Shown piece by piece: positions 27,216-36,484 of a DNA stretch of 64,000 bases. The stretch's first letter is position 1; each line of letters opens with the position of its first letter. The position numbers and the translations under genes are program-made. The notes beneath the pieces are model-generated. The model worked only from the letters and a program-made list of their open reading frames with translations, had not been told where the DNA came from and did not search any database. This DNA is from Tenacibaculum agarivorans (lineage in GTDB: Bacteria; Bacteroidota; Bacteroidia; Flavobacteriales; Flavobacteriaceae): positions 1-64,000 of the forward strand of contig NZ_MSMP01000010.1 in the NCBI RefSeq assembly GCF_001936575.1. Direction: 5' to 3'.

Positions 27216-27749
27216 TTATTTCTTTTTAGGTCGGAATGGTTTTATAAATTCTTCATTACATTCTAAATATGGTCCTTCCATAATATCAATACAGTAAGGA
27301 ATGGCAGGGAAAACAGCATCTAAACATTCACGAATAGATTTGGGTTTTCCAGGTAGGTTGACAATTAAGCTAGATCCTCTAAGTCCTGCAGTTTGTCTTG
27401 AAAGAATTGCTGTAGGTACAAATTTTAACGATTCAGCCCTCATAAGCTCACCAAAACCAGGCATCATTCGATCACAAACAGCTTCAGTAGCTTCAGGTGT
27501 TACATCCCTTTTAGCAGGACCAGTACCTCCAGTGGTAATTACTAAACAGCAATTTTCATTATCTACCATATTGATAATGGTTTCTTCTATAACTTTTTGT
27601 TCATCTGGTATTACTTGATATATTTCCTCCCATTCAGATGTTAGATATTCGTGCAAAGTATCTATAATAGCTTTTCCACTTTTATCTTCATAAACACCTG
27701 CACTAGCTCTATCACTTACTGTTACAATTCCTATTTTCGCTATTGACAT
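27216..27749 (-). CDS. mogA: Molybdopterin adenylyltransferase
   Basis: A 177-residue MogA/MoaB-type protein that adenylates molybdopterin before molybdate insertion. The conserved TTGGTGPAKRDVTPEAT and the later LPGKPKSIRECL are present. MogA and MoaB are similar; the adjoining sequence favours MogA but the distinction is not certain. It sits inside an operon with an aminotransferase and an acetyltransferase that have no evident link to the cofactor; no other moa or moe genes are in the window. Confidence 0.88.
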   Translation of the reverse strand: MSIAKIGIVTVSDRASAGVYEDKSGKAIIDTLHEYLTSEWEEIYQVIPDEQKVIEETIINMVDNENCCLVITTGGTGPAKRDVTPEATEAVCDRMMPGFGELMRAESLKFVPTAILSRQTAGLRGSSLIVNLPGKPKSIRECLDAVFPAIPYCIDIMEGPYLECNEEFIKPFRPKKK

Positions 27750-27755
27750 GCTTTA

Positions 27756-28874
27756 TTATTGGTTATATTGATTAATTAAATATTCACCAAGTTTTGGTAA
27801 TATTTCAGCAAAATTACGTCTTCCAAATCCAATTCGAATATATTTTCCTTCATATTCAAACATTTCGGAAGGAACTGTCATTATACCAGTACTTTCCACC
27901 AATGTATTGCTAAATTCCAATGCTGAACAATCAATATTTAATTTTACAAATGAAGTTGAGCCTGATTTTGGAGGGATAAAAGATGATATAACGGATTGTG
28001 TTGCAATAAAATCGTTAAACAAAGTAATATTATTTTTGATTTTAGTTAGGTTTGGAATAACAAATTGATCGATATGATTTAGCGCTATTATTGATAGAAT
28101 TTCACTTGGAGCACTATTACAAATACTCAAATAATCTTTAAAAGAGACCACTTTTTTTAAAAAAGAAGTATCCTGAGAAACTAACCAGCCTGTTCTTAGT
28201 CCTGCTAAGCCAAAAGTTTTAGACGTACCCCATAAACTAATCCCTTTTTCATAAATATCAGTTACTGGTGGTAACTCTTCATAATCTTGGAGCACTAATT
28301 TATGATACATTTCATCTGAAAATAGATATAAATCATTCTTTCTAGCTAGTGTTACAATATCTAGTAATTGTTGTTGTGTAATATAACTTCCTGTAGGGTT
28401 ATGGGGGAAGTTTAAGATAATCAATTTTGTTTTTTTAGTAATTAATTGAGCTAAATCATCAACATTAAATTCCCAAGTTGTAGGATCAGGTTTCCAGAAA
28501 GAAAGTTCACACCCAATAGAGGTAACAACTTCTGATAAAGATTGATAACAAGGAGAAACAGTAATTACATGATCATGCTTGTTTAATAACACATTCATGC
28601 TAATAAAATTAAGTTCGCCTGGAGTTGCTACTACTACATTATCTATAGTTTTGTTTTTGTAGTATTGTAATATAGCATTTCTTAATGTTGGATTACCTTC
28701 GCTTTCTGTATATCCTAGCTTTAGTTCATTCCACAGCTTTAGTTCTTCTTTGGAAGCTATATCTAAAAGATACTGTAATTCATAACCATCACAATCAGAA
28801 CTAGAAAGTAAATACTTAGCTGTAAATTCATGTTTGGCAAAGTATCTTTCTAACTTAAAATCTTCTATTTTCAT
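27756..28874 (-). CDS. Class I/II aminotransferase (PLP fold type I)
   Basis: A 372-residue aminotransferase. Residues holding PLP are visible: N159-P-T-G162, D187 and Y190 in SDEMYHKL, the Schiff-base K219 in GTSKTFGLAGLRTGW, and the C-terminal carboxylate-binding Arg in YIRIGFGRR. It transfers amino groups between an amino acid and a keto acid; substrate not predictable. It heads the operon with mogA and the GNAT gene. The 209 bases upstream hold the terminator of the acyl-CoA dehydrogenase gene and no exact TAnnTTTG element. Confidence 0.88.
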   Translation of the reverse strand: MKIEDFKLERYFAKHEFTAKYLLSSSDCDGYELQYLLDIASKEELKLWNELKLGYTESEGNPTLRNAILQYYKNKTIDNVVVATPGELNFISMNVLLNKHDHVITVSPCYQSLSEVVTSIGCELSFWKPDPTTWEFNVDDLAQLITKKTKLIILNFPHNPTGSYITQQQLLDIVTLARKNDLYLFSDEMYHKLVLQDYEELPPVTDIYEKGISLWGTSKTFGLAGLRTGWLVSQDTSFLKKVVSFKDYLSICNSAPSEILSIIALNHIDQFVIPNLTKIKNNITLFNDFIATQSVISSFIPPKSGSTSFVKLNIDCSALEFSNTLVESTGIMTVPSEMFEYEGKYIRIGFGRRNFAEILPKLGEYLINQYNQ

Positions 28875-29025
28875 TATTGTGTTTTTTTTAGGTTGATAAT
28901 TGTTTTGAGAAGTAATAATCTCTTTATAAAAGTAAAAATAAAAGCTATTTAATTGAATGTTGTTCGCATAAATATTATTGAATTAAGCAATACTATTTAA
29001 AAATGAGAAAGTATAGAAACATAAA

Positions 29026-29054
29026 AAAAACCTATCATATACTGATAGGTTTTT
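29026..29054 (-). terminator. Terminator of the acyl-CoA dehydrogenase gene
   Basis: A perfect 12-base stem (AAAAACCTATCA at 29026-29037, complement at 29043-29054) with a 5-base loop is followed on the minus strand by a T-run. It lies 30 bases after the stop of the gene at 29084. Confidence 0.85.
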
Positions 29055-29083
29055 CGGTTTTAATCTATGAAACTAACTCGATA

Positions 29084-30226
29084 TTAATCGCGTAATAGAC
29101 TTCTAGAAATTACAATCTTTTGAATTTCAGAAGTTCCTTCGTAAATCTGCGTAATTTTAGCATCACGCATTAAACGTTCTACATGGTATTCTTTTACAAA
29201 CCCATTTCCTCCATGAATTTGTACAGCTTCTACAGTATGTTCCATAGCTACTTTAGAAGCATATAATTTTGCCATAGCACTAGTACGATCATAATTTCTA
29301 CCTGCATCTTTATCACAAGCAGCCTCCATAACCAAGTGACGTGCAGCACTAATTTCAGTATACATATCTGCTAATTTGAAAGCGATAGCTTGGTGATTGC
29401 AAATTTCAGTACCAAATGCTTTACGTTCTTTCGAATATTTTAAAGCTAATTCATAAGCTCCAGATGCAATTCCTAAAGCTTGAGCTGCAATTCCGATTCT
29501 TCCTCCAGAAAGTGTCTTCATCGCAAACTTAAACCCGAACCCGTCTTCACCAATTCTATTTTCTTTAGGAACTTTTACATCGTTAAATTGTAAAGTGTGA
29601 GTGTCAGACCCACGAATTCCTAATTTATCTTCTTTTGGACCAATGTGGAATCCTTCCATACCTTTTTCAACAATAAAAGCATTGATTCCTCTATGCCCTT
29701 TTTCTCTATCAGTTTGTGCAATAACTAAATATACGTCAGAACGACCACCATTAGTAATCCAGTTTTTAGTACCATTAATTACATAATGATCACCTTTGTC
29801 TTCAGCAGTTGTAGCTTGTGAAGTTGCATCAGATCCTGCTTCAGGTTCGCTCAAACAAAATGCACCAATTTGCTCTCCAGTAGCTAATTTAGTTAAGTAT
29901 TTTTGTTTTTGCTCTTCAGAACCATAAGCTTCTAAACCATAACAAACTAAAGAGTTATTTACAGAAACCATAACAGAAGCAGATGCATCTATTTTAGATA
30001 ATTCTTCCATGATTAAGACATAAGAGATTGTATCCATTCCGCTACCACCGTATTTAGGATCAACCATAATTCCCATGAAGCCTAACTCTCCCATTTTTCT
30101 AACTAACTCATTAGGGAATTCTTGCTTTTCATCCCTTTCAATAACCCCAGGTAATAATTCATTCTGTGCAAAATCACGAGCAGCATCTCGTATCATTAAG
30201 TGCTCTTCTGTAAGATTAAAATCCAT
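29084..30226 (-). CDS. Acyl-CoA dehydrogenase, short-chain/butyryl type
   Basis: A 380-residue flavoprotein that removes two hydrogens from acyl-CoA at C2-C3 in beta-oxidation or branched-chain amino acid breakdown. The flavin/substrate segment AFCLSEPEAGSDA, the FAD-contacting WITNGG, and the catalytic base E363 in YEGTSEIQ are present. The length is standard. It is a single-gene unit with a full promoter and a terminator. The exact chain-length preference cannot be read from the sequence. Confidence 0.93.
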   Translation of the reverse strand: MDFNLTEEHLMIRDAARDFAQNELLPGVIERDEKQEFPNELVRKMGELGFMGIMVDPKYGGSGMDTISYVLIMEELSKIDASASVMVSVNNSLVCYGLEAYGSEEQKQKYLTKLATGEQIGAFCLSEPEAGSDATSQATTAEDKGDHYVINGTKNWITNGGRSDVYLVIAQTDREKGHRGINAFIVEKGMEGFHIGPKEDKLGIRGSDTHTLQFNDVKVPKENRIGEDGFGFKFAMKTLSGGRIGIAAQALGIASGAYELALKYSKERKAFGTEICNHQAIAFKLADMYTEISAARHLVMEAACDKDAGRNYDRTSAMAKLYASKVAMEHTVEAVQIHGGNGFVKEYHVERLMRDAKITQIYEGTSEIQKIVISRSLLRD

Positions 30227-30273
30227 ACTAAAACGTTATAGTTATATTTTAAATTGTTATAAAAAATCGCCAC

Positions 30274-30304
30274 CAAAGATACTTTATTAATATCATTATT
30301 TCAA
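30274..30304 (-). promoter_or_regulatory. Promoter of the acyl-CoA dehydrogenase gene
   Basis: On the minus strand TTG (30304-30302) and TATCTTTG (30281-30274) are 20 bases apart, a full consensus match. The predicted start near 30268 gives a leader of about 42 bases. Confidence 0.75.
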
Positions 30305-30312
30305 TAGGGTTT

Positions 30313-30320
30313 TATATTTT
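30313..30320 (+). promoter_or_regulatory. Possible -7 element of anmK
   Basis: TATATTTT has one mismatch to TAnnTTTG and ends six bases before the ATG at 30327. It is back to back with the divergent acyl-CoA dehydrogenase promoter. Confidence 0.3.
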
Positions 30321-30326
30321 TACCCA

Positions 30327-31406
30327 ATGCAGAATGAGTATAAATATAGTATTGGTTTAATGTCTGGTACATCACTAGATGGATTGGATTTAGTTTATGT
30401 AAAATTTCATTATTTAAATTACACCGATTTTAAGATTTTACATGCTACGACTAAAAGTTATTCTGAGTATTGGCAGAATGCATTGAGTAATGCAATTCAT
30501 TGGTCTCAAAAGGATATAGATCAATTAGACATAGATTATGGTGAATTTTTAGGAAACCAAGTAAATACATTTATAGAAGAGTTTAATATTACTGAAATTG
30601 ATTTTATAGCTTCACATGGCCATACAATTTTCCATGAACCTGATAAAGGGATAACCTTACAAATAGGAGATGGACAAACCATAGCGAATATCACAAATCA
30701 TAAAGTTATATGTGATTTTAGAACTCAAGATGTAGAATTTGGAGGACAAGGAGCTCCTTTAGTTCCTGTAGGTGATCAGTTATTATTCGGACATTATAAT
30801 TCATGTATAAACTTAGGAGGGTTTGCCAATATTTCTTATCAAGAAAATAATAAGCGTATAGCTTTTGATATTTGCCCAGTTAATATTGTATTGAATCATT
30901 ATACTAGAAAAATAGGATATGATTTTGATGAAAGTGGGACTATAGCTAAGACAGGAGATATAAATCAAGAATTATTAACAGCATTAAACTCACTTTCGTT
31001 TTACGATAAGAAACCACCCAAATCTTTAGGACTAGAATGGGTTACTACACAAGTTTTTCCATTAATTAACAATTTAGAAACAGCAATTCCTACAATTTTA
31101 AGAACATTTGTAAGGCATAGTGCTATTCAAATAGGAAAAACAATAAAGGGAAAAGAACCAGTCTTAGTAACTGGAGGAGGGGTGTATAATAGTTTTTTGA
31201 TGGAAGAAATTGAAAATGAGGCTGGATTCAAAATAGCAAAACAAAGTAACAAGTTAGTAGAATTTAAAGAAGCTCTAATCTTTGCTTTTCTTGGTCTACT
31301 AAGAAATAATGGGCAAATTAATTGTTTGCATTCTGTTACAGGAGCAAGTAAAGATCATTCATCAGGAAAAATGTACACACCAAAAAAAGATATTAAAGAA
31401 TCTTAA
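30327..31406 (+). CDS. anmK: Anhydro-N-acetylmuramic acid kinase
   Basis: A 359-residue sugar kinase that opens and phosphorylates anhydroMurNAc from recycled peptidoglycan, giving MurNAc-6-phosphate. The ATP-binding start IGLMSGTSLDGLD (5-17), the ASHGHTIFHEP segment, and VTGGGVYNSFLM are all characteristic. The length fits the family. No other recycling genes are adjacent. A weak hairpin (31434-31461, GGAAACT/AGTTTCC) downstream could end its message. Confidence 0.93.
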   Translation: MQNEYKYSIGLMSGTSLDGLDLVYVKFHYLNYTDFKILHATTKSYSEYWQNALSNAIHWSQKDIDQLDIDYGEFLGNQVNTFIEEFNITEIDFIASHGHTIFHEPDKGITLQIGDGQTIANITNHKVICDFRTQDVEFGGQGAPLVPVGDQLLFGHYNSCINLGGFANISYQENNKRIAFDICPVNIVLNHYTRKIGYDFDESGTIAKTGDINQELLTALNSLSFYDKKPPKSLGLEWVTTQVFPLINNLETAIPTILRTFVRHSAIQIGKTIKGKEPVLVTGGGVYNSFLMEEIENEAGFKIAKQSNKLVEFKEALIFAFLGLLRNNGQINCLHSVTGASKDHSSGKMYTPKKDIKES

Positions 31407-31578
31407 ATATGTGTTAAAAGATGAAGAAACTTCGGAAACTTTTTTGGTATAAATAGTTTCCTTAGTATTTTAGCCCTCGTTTTGAAGTAGATGATAAATT
31501 GAATAAAAAGAATCATAAAAAGATTAAAAATTAAAAGATTGAATAACTATTTATGATACTGTAAATTTATTTTTTTGG

Positions 31579-31586
31579 TAAGTTTG
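31579..31586 (+). promoter_or_regulatory. -7 element for the dehydrogenase-nhaB unit
   Basis: TAAGTTTG is an exact -7 match; the -33 region lacks a clean TTG. The predicted start near 31592 gives a leader of about 105 bases before the ATG at 31698. The leader holds two tiny reading frames, ATG-ACA-CAA-CTT-stop at 31618 and ATG-ATT-stop at 31638. The rest of the 291-base gap (31407-31697) shows nothing else. Confidence 0.5.
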
Positions 31587-31697
31587 CGAGGTAAACAAAA
31601 CAATTAAAAAGAATACAATGACACAACTTTAGCTTACATGATTTAATAGTAAATAAGAGCAAACAAAAATTAACAAACAACCATTATTAATTAAATC

Positions 31698-32924
31698 ATG
31701 AAAGAATTATTAAAGCAATACGAAGAAAAACAACCAGAAATAGTATTTAATTGGAAAGATCCTGAAACTGAAGCTGAAGGTTGGACAGTTATCAATTCGC
31801 TAAGAGGAGGTGCAGCAGGTGGGGGAACTAGAATGCGTGAAGGATTAGATAAATACGAGGTAATGTCACTTGCAAAAACAATGGAAGTGAAATTTACGGT
31901 ATCAGGACCTGCGATTGGAGGAGCAAAATCAGGAATCAATTTCGATCCTCATGATCCACGTAAAGAAGGTGTGTTAAGAAGATGGTATAAGGCAGTAGCG
32001 CCATTATTAAAAAATTATTACGGAACAGGAGGAGATTTAAATGTTGATGAAATTCACGAAGTAATACCAATTACTGAAGATTGTGGAGTATGGCATCCTC
32101 AAGAAGGTGTTTTTAATGGTCATTTTAAGCCTACTGAAGCAGATAAAATAAATAGAATAGGTCAGTTGCGTCATGGAGTTATAAAAGTGATAGAAAGCGA
32201 ACACTATTCACCTGATATAACAAAAAAATATACAGTAGCTGATATGATTACTGGTTTTGGGGTAGCTGAAGCAGTTAGACATTTCTACACTATTTATGGA
32301 GGAGATGTTAAAGGAAAAAGAGCAGTAGTTCAAGGTTTTGGAAATGTAGGTTCTGCAGCAGCATATTATTTAGCTCAAATGGGAGCTAAAGTTGTAGGAA
32401 TTATAGATAGAGTAGGAGGAGTGATTAATGAAGAAGGATTTACGTTTGAAGAAATTAAAGATTTATTCTTACACAAAGATGGTAACACATTAGTAGCAGA
32501 GAACATGATTCCTTTTGAAGAAATGAATGCTAGAGTTTGGAATCTACCATGTGAAATTTTTGCACCGTGTGCTGCTTCAAGACTAATTAAACAAGAACAA
32601 ATTAATCAAATGATAAATACAGGTTTAGAAGTGATTTCTTGCGGAGCTAATGTTCCTTTTGCAGATAAAGAAATCTTTTTTGGACCAATAATGGAAGATA
32701 CAGATAAAAAAGTAAGTCTAATTCCTGATTTTATTTCTAACTGTGGAATGGCTAGAGTATTTGCCTATTTTATGGAAAAGAGAATAATAATGGATGATGA
32801 AGCTATTTTTAATGATACTTCTGAAACTATAAAAAGAGCGTTAGAAAAAACATATGCTAAAAACACTACAAAAACAAATATTAGTGAAACAGCATTTGAA
32901 ATAGCGCTGCAACAATTAATTTAA
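31698..32924 (+). CDS. Glu/Leu/Phe/Val dehydrogenase
   Basis: A 408-residue member of the amino acid dehydrogenase family that interconverts an amino acid and its 2-oxo acid plus ammonia using NAD(P). The catalytic lysine is K77 in GPAIGGAKSGI, the substrate region reads GGAAGGGTRM (37-46), and the dinucleotide fold carries GFGNVGSAAA near 215. Glutamate is the commonest substrate in this family, but leucine- or valine-type activity is not excluded. It is 23 bases ahead of nhaB and probably co-transcribed. Confidence 0.9.
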   Translation: MKELLKQYEEKQPEIVFNWKDPETEAEGWTVINSLRGGAAGGGTRMREGLDKYEVMSLAKTMEVKFTVSGPAIGGAKSGINFDPHDPRKEGVLRRWYKAVAPLLKNYYGTGGDLNVDEIHEVIPITEDCGVWHPQEGVFNGHFKPTEADKINRIGQLRHGVIKVIESEHYSPDITKKYTVADMITGFGVAEAVRHFYTIYGGDVKGKRAVVQGFGNVGSAAAYYLAQMGAKVVGIIDRVGGVINEEGFTFEEIKDLFLHKDGNTLVAENMIPFEEMNARVWNLPCEIFAPCAASRLIKQEQINQMINTGLEVISCGANVPFADKEIFFGPIMEDTDKKVSLIPDFISNCGMARVFAYFMEKRIIMDDEAIFNDTSETIKRALEKTYAKNTTKTNISETAFEIALQQLI

Positions 32925-32947
32925 TTTAATCAAATATAATATCAATT

Positions 32948-34420
32948 ATGTTTAAGTACTTTTTAGGAAATAGTCCAAGATGGTTTAAAATGACCATGAT
33001 CGGATTTTTAATTTTTAATGTTTTTTCGTTTTTCGTTTTAGGAAAAACTATTACTGCCTGGTTATTTATAGGAGAGTTTATTTTCACATTAGCTATGGCT
33101 TTAAAATGTTATCCATTACAATCTGGAGGTTTATTGGCTATTGAGGCGTTAGCATTAGGCTTAACAACACCAAAGAATGCATATCATGAAGTAGATCAAA
33201 ACCTAGAAGTAGTTTTACTTTTAGTATTTATGGTAGCAGGAATTTACTTTATGAAGCCATTACTAATGTATATTTTCAGTAAAGTATTTACTAAAATTAA
33301 ATCAAAGTTAGTTTTATCACTATTATTTGTTTTTTTAGCAGCAGTACTTTCAGCATTTTTAGATGCGTTAACTGTAACTGCAGTTTTAATTAGTGTAGCT
33401 GTAGGTTTTTATGGAGTATATCATAAAATTGCGTCAAGTTCTTCAGATCACGATAAAGATGGGATTTTAGATAGAAAAGAACTTGGAGGAGAGACACTAG
33501 AACAATTCAGAGCTTTTTTAAGAAGTTTAATAATGCATGGTGTAGTAGGAACAGCATTAGGTGGGGTGTGTACCTTAGTAGGAGAACCTCAGAATTTATT
33601 AATAGGTGAAAGACTAGGATGGCATTTTGTTGAGTTTTTCTTAAAAATGGCGCCAATTACTATTCCTGTTTTATTTGCTGGATTATTAACTACAGTTGTT
33701 TTAGAGTTAACTGGTTGGTTTGGTTTTGGAGCTAAGTTACCACAAGAAGCAGCTGAAATTATAGAAAGTTATACTATCGAAGAAGATAATAAACGTTCTG
33801 ATAAAGAAAAATATGGTTTAATCGTACAAGGAGTTTCTGCAGTTTTATTAATAGCAGGTTTAGCGTTACATATAGCACCAGTTGGTTTTATAGGTTTAGC
33901 ATTAATTATTGTACAAACTGCGTTTATGGGAATTATAGATGAACATAAATTAGGGCATGCATTTGAAGAAGCTTTACCTTTTACAGGGTTGTTAGTAGTT
34001 TTCTTTGTAATTGTGGCTATGATTCATGATCAACACTTATTTAGTCCTATCATTGAATGGGCTTTACATCAAGATCCGGCTTCTCAACCAGGATTATTTT
34101 ACATAGCAAATGGATTCTTGTCTGCCATAAGTGATAATGTGTTCGTGGCTACTGTCTATATCGGTGAGGTAGAGAGTGCATTTAAAGCAGGGACAATCAC
34201 TAGAGAACATTTTGAAAAGTTAGCTATTGCTATTAACACAGGAACTAACTTGCCTAGTGTTGCAACACCGAATGGTCAAGCTGCATTTTTGTTCTTATTA
34301 ACATCGTCATTAGCTCCTTTGATTAATTTATCTTACGGGAAAATGGTAAAAATGGCATTACCATACACTATAGTATTAGGACTTTTAGGATATGTATTAG
34401 TAAAAGTGATGTTATCTTAA
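32948..34420 (+). CDS. nhaB: Na+/H+ antiporter NhaB with an EF-hand-like loop
   Basis: A 490-residue inner-membrane antiporter that exports sodium in exchange for protons. Long stretches recall E. coli NhaB, for example [15 protein letters not shown] (43-57), SAFLDALTV (135-143), [11 protein letters not shown], and the near-C-terminal [18 protein letters not shown]. About a dozen hydrophobic segments are visible. In the hydrophilic loop after the first third, residues 167-178 read [12 protein letters not shown], a perfect canonical EF-hand calcium loop (acidic or oxygen ligands at positions 1, 3, 5, 9 and 12, with Gly at 6). It follows the dehydrogenase gene in one unit and is closed by a terminator. 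Confidence 0.95.
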   Translation: MFKYFLGNSPRWFKMTMIGFLIFNVFSFFVLGKTITAWLFIGEFIFTLAMALKCYPLQSGGLLAIEALALGLTTPKNAYHEVDQNLEVVLLLVFMVAGIYFMKPLLMYIFSKVFTKIKSKLVLSLLFVFLAAVLSAFLDALTVTAVLISVAVGFYGVYHKIASSSSDHDKDGILDRKELGGETLEQFRAFLRSLIMHGVVGTALGGVCTLVGEPQNLLIGERLGWHFVEFFLKMAPITIPVLFAGLLTTVVLELTGWFGFGAKLPQEAAEIIESYTIEEDNKRSDKEKYGLIVQGVSAVLLIAGLALHIAPVGFIGLALIIVQTAFMGIIDEHKLGHAFEEALPFTGLLVVFFVIVAMIHDQHLFSPIIEWALHQDPASQPGLFYIANGFLSAISDNVFVATVYIGEVESAFKAGTITREHFEKLAIAINTGTNLPSVATPNGQAAFLFLLTSSLAPLINLSYGKMVKMALPYTIVLGLLGYVLVKVMLS

Positions 34421-34442
34421 AATTAACAAAATATTTATAATT

Positions 34443-34480
34443 TAAATCCTGAGTTGTTAGAATTCAGGATTTATTTTTTA
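34443..34480 (+). terminator. Terminator after nhaB
   Basis: A 10-base stem (TAAATCCTGA at 34443-34452, complement at 34464-34473) with an 11-base loop is followed by a T-run. Confidence 0.8.
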
Positions 34481-34516
34481 TACTTTTAAAAAAAAGAATT
34501 CGTTTTTATAAAACAA

Positions 34517-34524
34517 TACATTTG
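34517..34524 (+). promoter_or_regulatory. -7 element before exbB
   Basis: TACATTTG at 34517-34524 is an exact match and ends three bases before the ATG at 34528. No TTG is seen at -33. Expected transcription would start at or inside the start codon. Confidence 0.45.
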
Positions 34525-34527
34525 TTT

Positions 34528-35217
34528 ATGCTTTTATTTATTCAAGAAGTCGCTGAAGAAGTTTTAAGTGAAGATACTCAAGAAAAAACATTATCAATTT
34601 TTCAATTAATTAAAGATGGCGGTCCTGGAGGACAGATTATTATCGCTTTATTATTTGTGTTACTTGGTGTAGCATTATATATTTATTTTGAACGCTTTTT
34701 TGCAATAAAAGCAGCAACACAAATAGATAAGAACTTCATGAATCAAATTCGTGATTTTGTGTTAAATGGAAAGTTAGATGCAGCAAAAGCATTGTGTGAA
34801 ACTACAGATATGCCAACTTCAAGATTAATAGGAAAAGGAATTTCAAGAATAGGAAAGCCTTTGGAAGATATTAATACAGCTATAGAAAACGCAGGAAAAT
34901 TAGAGGTATATAAGTTAGAGAAAAATGTTTCTGTGTTAGCTACCATAGCAGGAGCAGCTCCAATGATTGGATTTCTTGGAACAGTTATCGGAATGATTGT
35001 AGCAATACATGAAATTGCAAATTCAGGAGGGCAAATTGATATTAAAATGCTTTCTGATGGATTATATACAGCAATGACAACTACTGTAGCCGGTTTAATA
35101 GTTGGTATTATTGCTTACATAACATATAATCATTTGGTAGTAAAAACAGACAAAGTGGTATATCAAATGGAGGCACAATCTGTTGAGTTTTTAGATTTAT
35201 TAAATGAACCAGTATAA
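34528..35217 (+). CDS. exbB: ExbB/TolQ-type proton channel subunit
   Basis: A 229-residue MotA/TolQ/ExbB protein. Three membrane helices are visible: near 20-42 (IIIALLFVLLGVALYIYF), 138-165 (AGAAPMIGFLGTVIGMIV, the conserved proton-channel helix) and 185-210 (TTTVAGLIVGIIAYI). With ExbD it uses the proton gradient to energise TonB. The ATG at 34528 is chosen over a TTG two codons upstream. The stop overlaps the exbD ATG by one base (TAATG), so translation is coupled. Confidence 0.9.
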   Translation: MLLFIQEVAEEVLSEDTQEKTLSIFQLIKDGGPGGQIIIALLFVLLGVALYIYFERFFAIKAATQIDKNFMNQIRDFVLNGKLDAAKALCETTDMPTSRLIGKGISRIGKPLEDINTAIENAGKLEVYKLEKNVSVLATIAGAAPMIGFLGTVIGMIVAIHEIANSGGQIDIKMLSDGLYTAMTTTVAGLIVGIIAYITYNHLVVKTDKVVYQMEAQSVEFLDLLNEPV

Positions 35218-35609
35218 TGAATTTAAGAGGAAGAAATAAAGTAGATCCTAATTTTAATATGTCGTCTATGACGGACATTGTTTTTCTATTATTGATCTTT
35301 TTCATGTTAACATCTACGTTAGTCACAGTAAGTGCCATAGATGTATTGTTACCTAAAGCAGGTGGGAAAACAGAGAATAATACCTCAGTGGCAGTTACAA
35401 TTACTAAAGACTCTGATTTTTTTATTGATAAGTCTAAAGTTGCATCCAACAAATTGGAACAAGAATTGCTATTAAAAGTTGGAACAGACAAGAAAAAAAC
35501 GATAGTGATACGAGGAGATCAAAATGTTCCGTATAAGAATGTGATGAAAGTTATAGATATAGCAAATAGGAATAAGCTAAAAATGATTTTGGCAGTAAAA
35601 GGAAGATAA
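35217..35609 (+). CDS. exbD: ExbD/TolR-type biopolymer transport subunit
   Basis: A 130-residue single-pass protein. The membrane helix (MTDIVFLLLIFFMLTST, 18-34) carries the essential Asp (D20) that relays protons. The rest is periplasmic with the usual GDQNVPYKNVMKVID segment. It sits between exbB (one-base overlap) and the tonB-like gene (one base gap). Confidence 0.92.
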   Translation: MNLRGRNKVDPNFNMSSMTDIVFLLLIFFMLTSTLVTVSAIDVLLPKAGGKTENNTSVAVTITKDSDFFIDKSKVASNKLEQELLLKVGTDKKKTIVIRGDQNVPYKNVMKVIDIANRNKLKMILAVKGR

Positions 35610-35610
35610 A

Positions 35611-36450
35611 ATGCAGTTTTTTGATACTCAACATAAAAAAAAATCCGCTGTTATCACTTCAGTAATCATGGCATTGATATTATTTGCTATGTATGGATTT
35701 GGTATGAAATATATGGATCCACCTATAGAGTATGGGGTGTCTATAAATTATGGTGAATCAAATGTGGGGAGTGGAGAACCTGTAGATAAGGTAAAAGCTA
35801 CGCCACCTAAAACAGAAGAAGTAAAAGAAGTAGAACCTGAAGAGGTACAGGAAGAAGTACAAGAAGAAACTCCAAAAGAAGAAATTCAGGAAGAAGTAAT
35901 AACTAACGATTCTTCTGAAGAAGTTCCTGTTGTGGAGAAAAAAGAAGAAAAAAAAGAACCTGTTAAAGAAGTAAAAGAAACCAAACCAAAAGAAAAGCCA
36001 AAACCAAAGCCATCTAAGGCTACTACTGATGCTCTTAATAGCCTACTGAATGGAAATTCCCCAGAAGGAGAAACAAAAAAAGGAGAAGGGGATGATAGTC
36101 AAGCAGGAGTGAAAGGAGATAAAAATGGAGATCCTAAATCCAGTAAGTATTATGGAAATACAGGAGGAGGTTCAGGAGGAAATTATAATTTAGCAGGAAG
36201 AAAAGCGTTATCAAAACCTGTTCAAAAACCCGATTGTCAAGAAGAAGGTACTGTTGTAGTAAGTATTGAGGTAAACAAAAATGGAAATGTAATGAAAGCT
36301 TCGCCAGGAGCTAGAGGAACAACAAATTCAGCACCGTGTTTATTTAAAGCAGCTAAAGAAGCTGCATTGAAAACCAAATGGAATCCTGATGGTAATGCAC
36401 CAGATAAACAAAGAGGAACTATTATTTATAAGTTTTCATTGTCAAAATAA
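35611..36450 (+). CDS. TonB-like energy transducer
   Basis: A 279-residue protein with an N-terminal membrane anchor (about 14-32), a long Pro/Glu/Lys/Val-rich spacer (about 60-140) able to span the periplasm, a Gly-rich hinge (GNTGGGSGG) and a C-terminal TonB-like domain (from about 206) with two cysteines (C209 and C243) that could pair. It follows exbB-exbD and should couple their proton flow to outer-membrane transport of siderophores, vitamins or glycans. Bacteroidota have many TonB paralogs, so the partner receptor is unknown. Confidence 0.85.
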   Translation: MQFFDTQHKKKSAVITSVIMALILFAMYGFGMKYMDPPIEYGVSINYGESNVGSGEPVDKVKATPPKTEEVKEVEPEEVQEEVQEETPKEEIQEEVITNDSSEEVPVVEKKEEKKEPVKEVKETKPKEKPKPKPSKATTDALNSLLNGNSPEGETKKGEGDDSQAGVKGDKNGDPKSSKYYGNTGGGSGGNYNLAGRKALSKPVQKPDCQEEGTVVVSIEVNKNGNVMKASPGARGTTNSAPCLFKAAKEAALKTKWNPDGNAPDKQRGTIIYKFSLSK

Positions 36451-36484
36451 TATATACTTTTAAACTTCATAATTCATAATTTGC

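Noticed and set aside
27301..27618. A 105-codon plus-strand frame inside mogA
   Set aside because: Antisense shadow of a recognised gene.
35108..35491. A 127-codon minus-strand frame over exbB-exbD
   Set aside because: It overlaps two firmly identified genes and has no recognisable features.
35970..36015. Lys/Pro/Glu repeat in the TonB-like gene as a DNA repeat element
   Set aside because: It is the normal low-complexity periplasmic spacer of a TonB protein.
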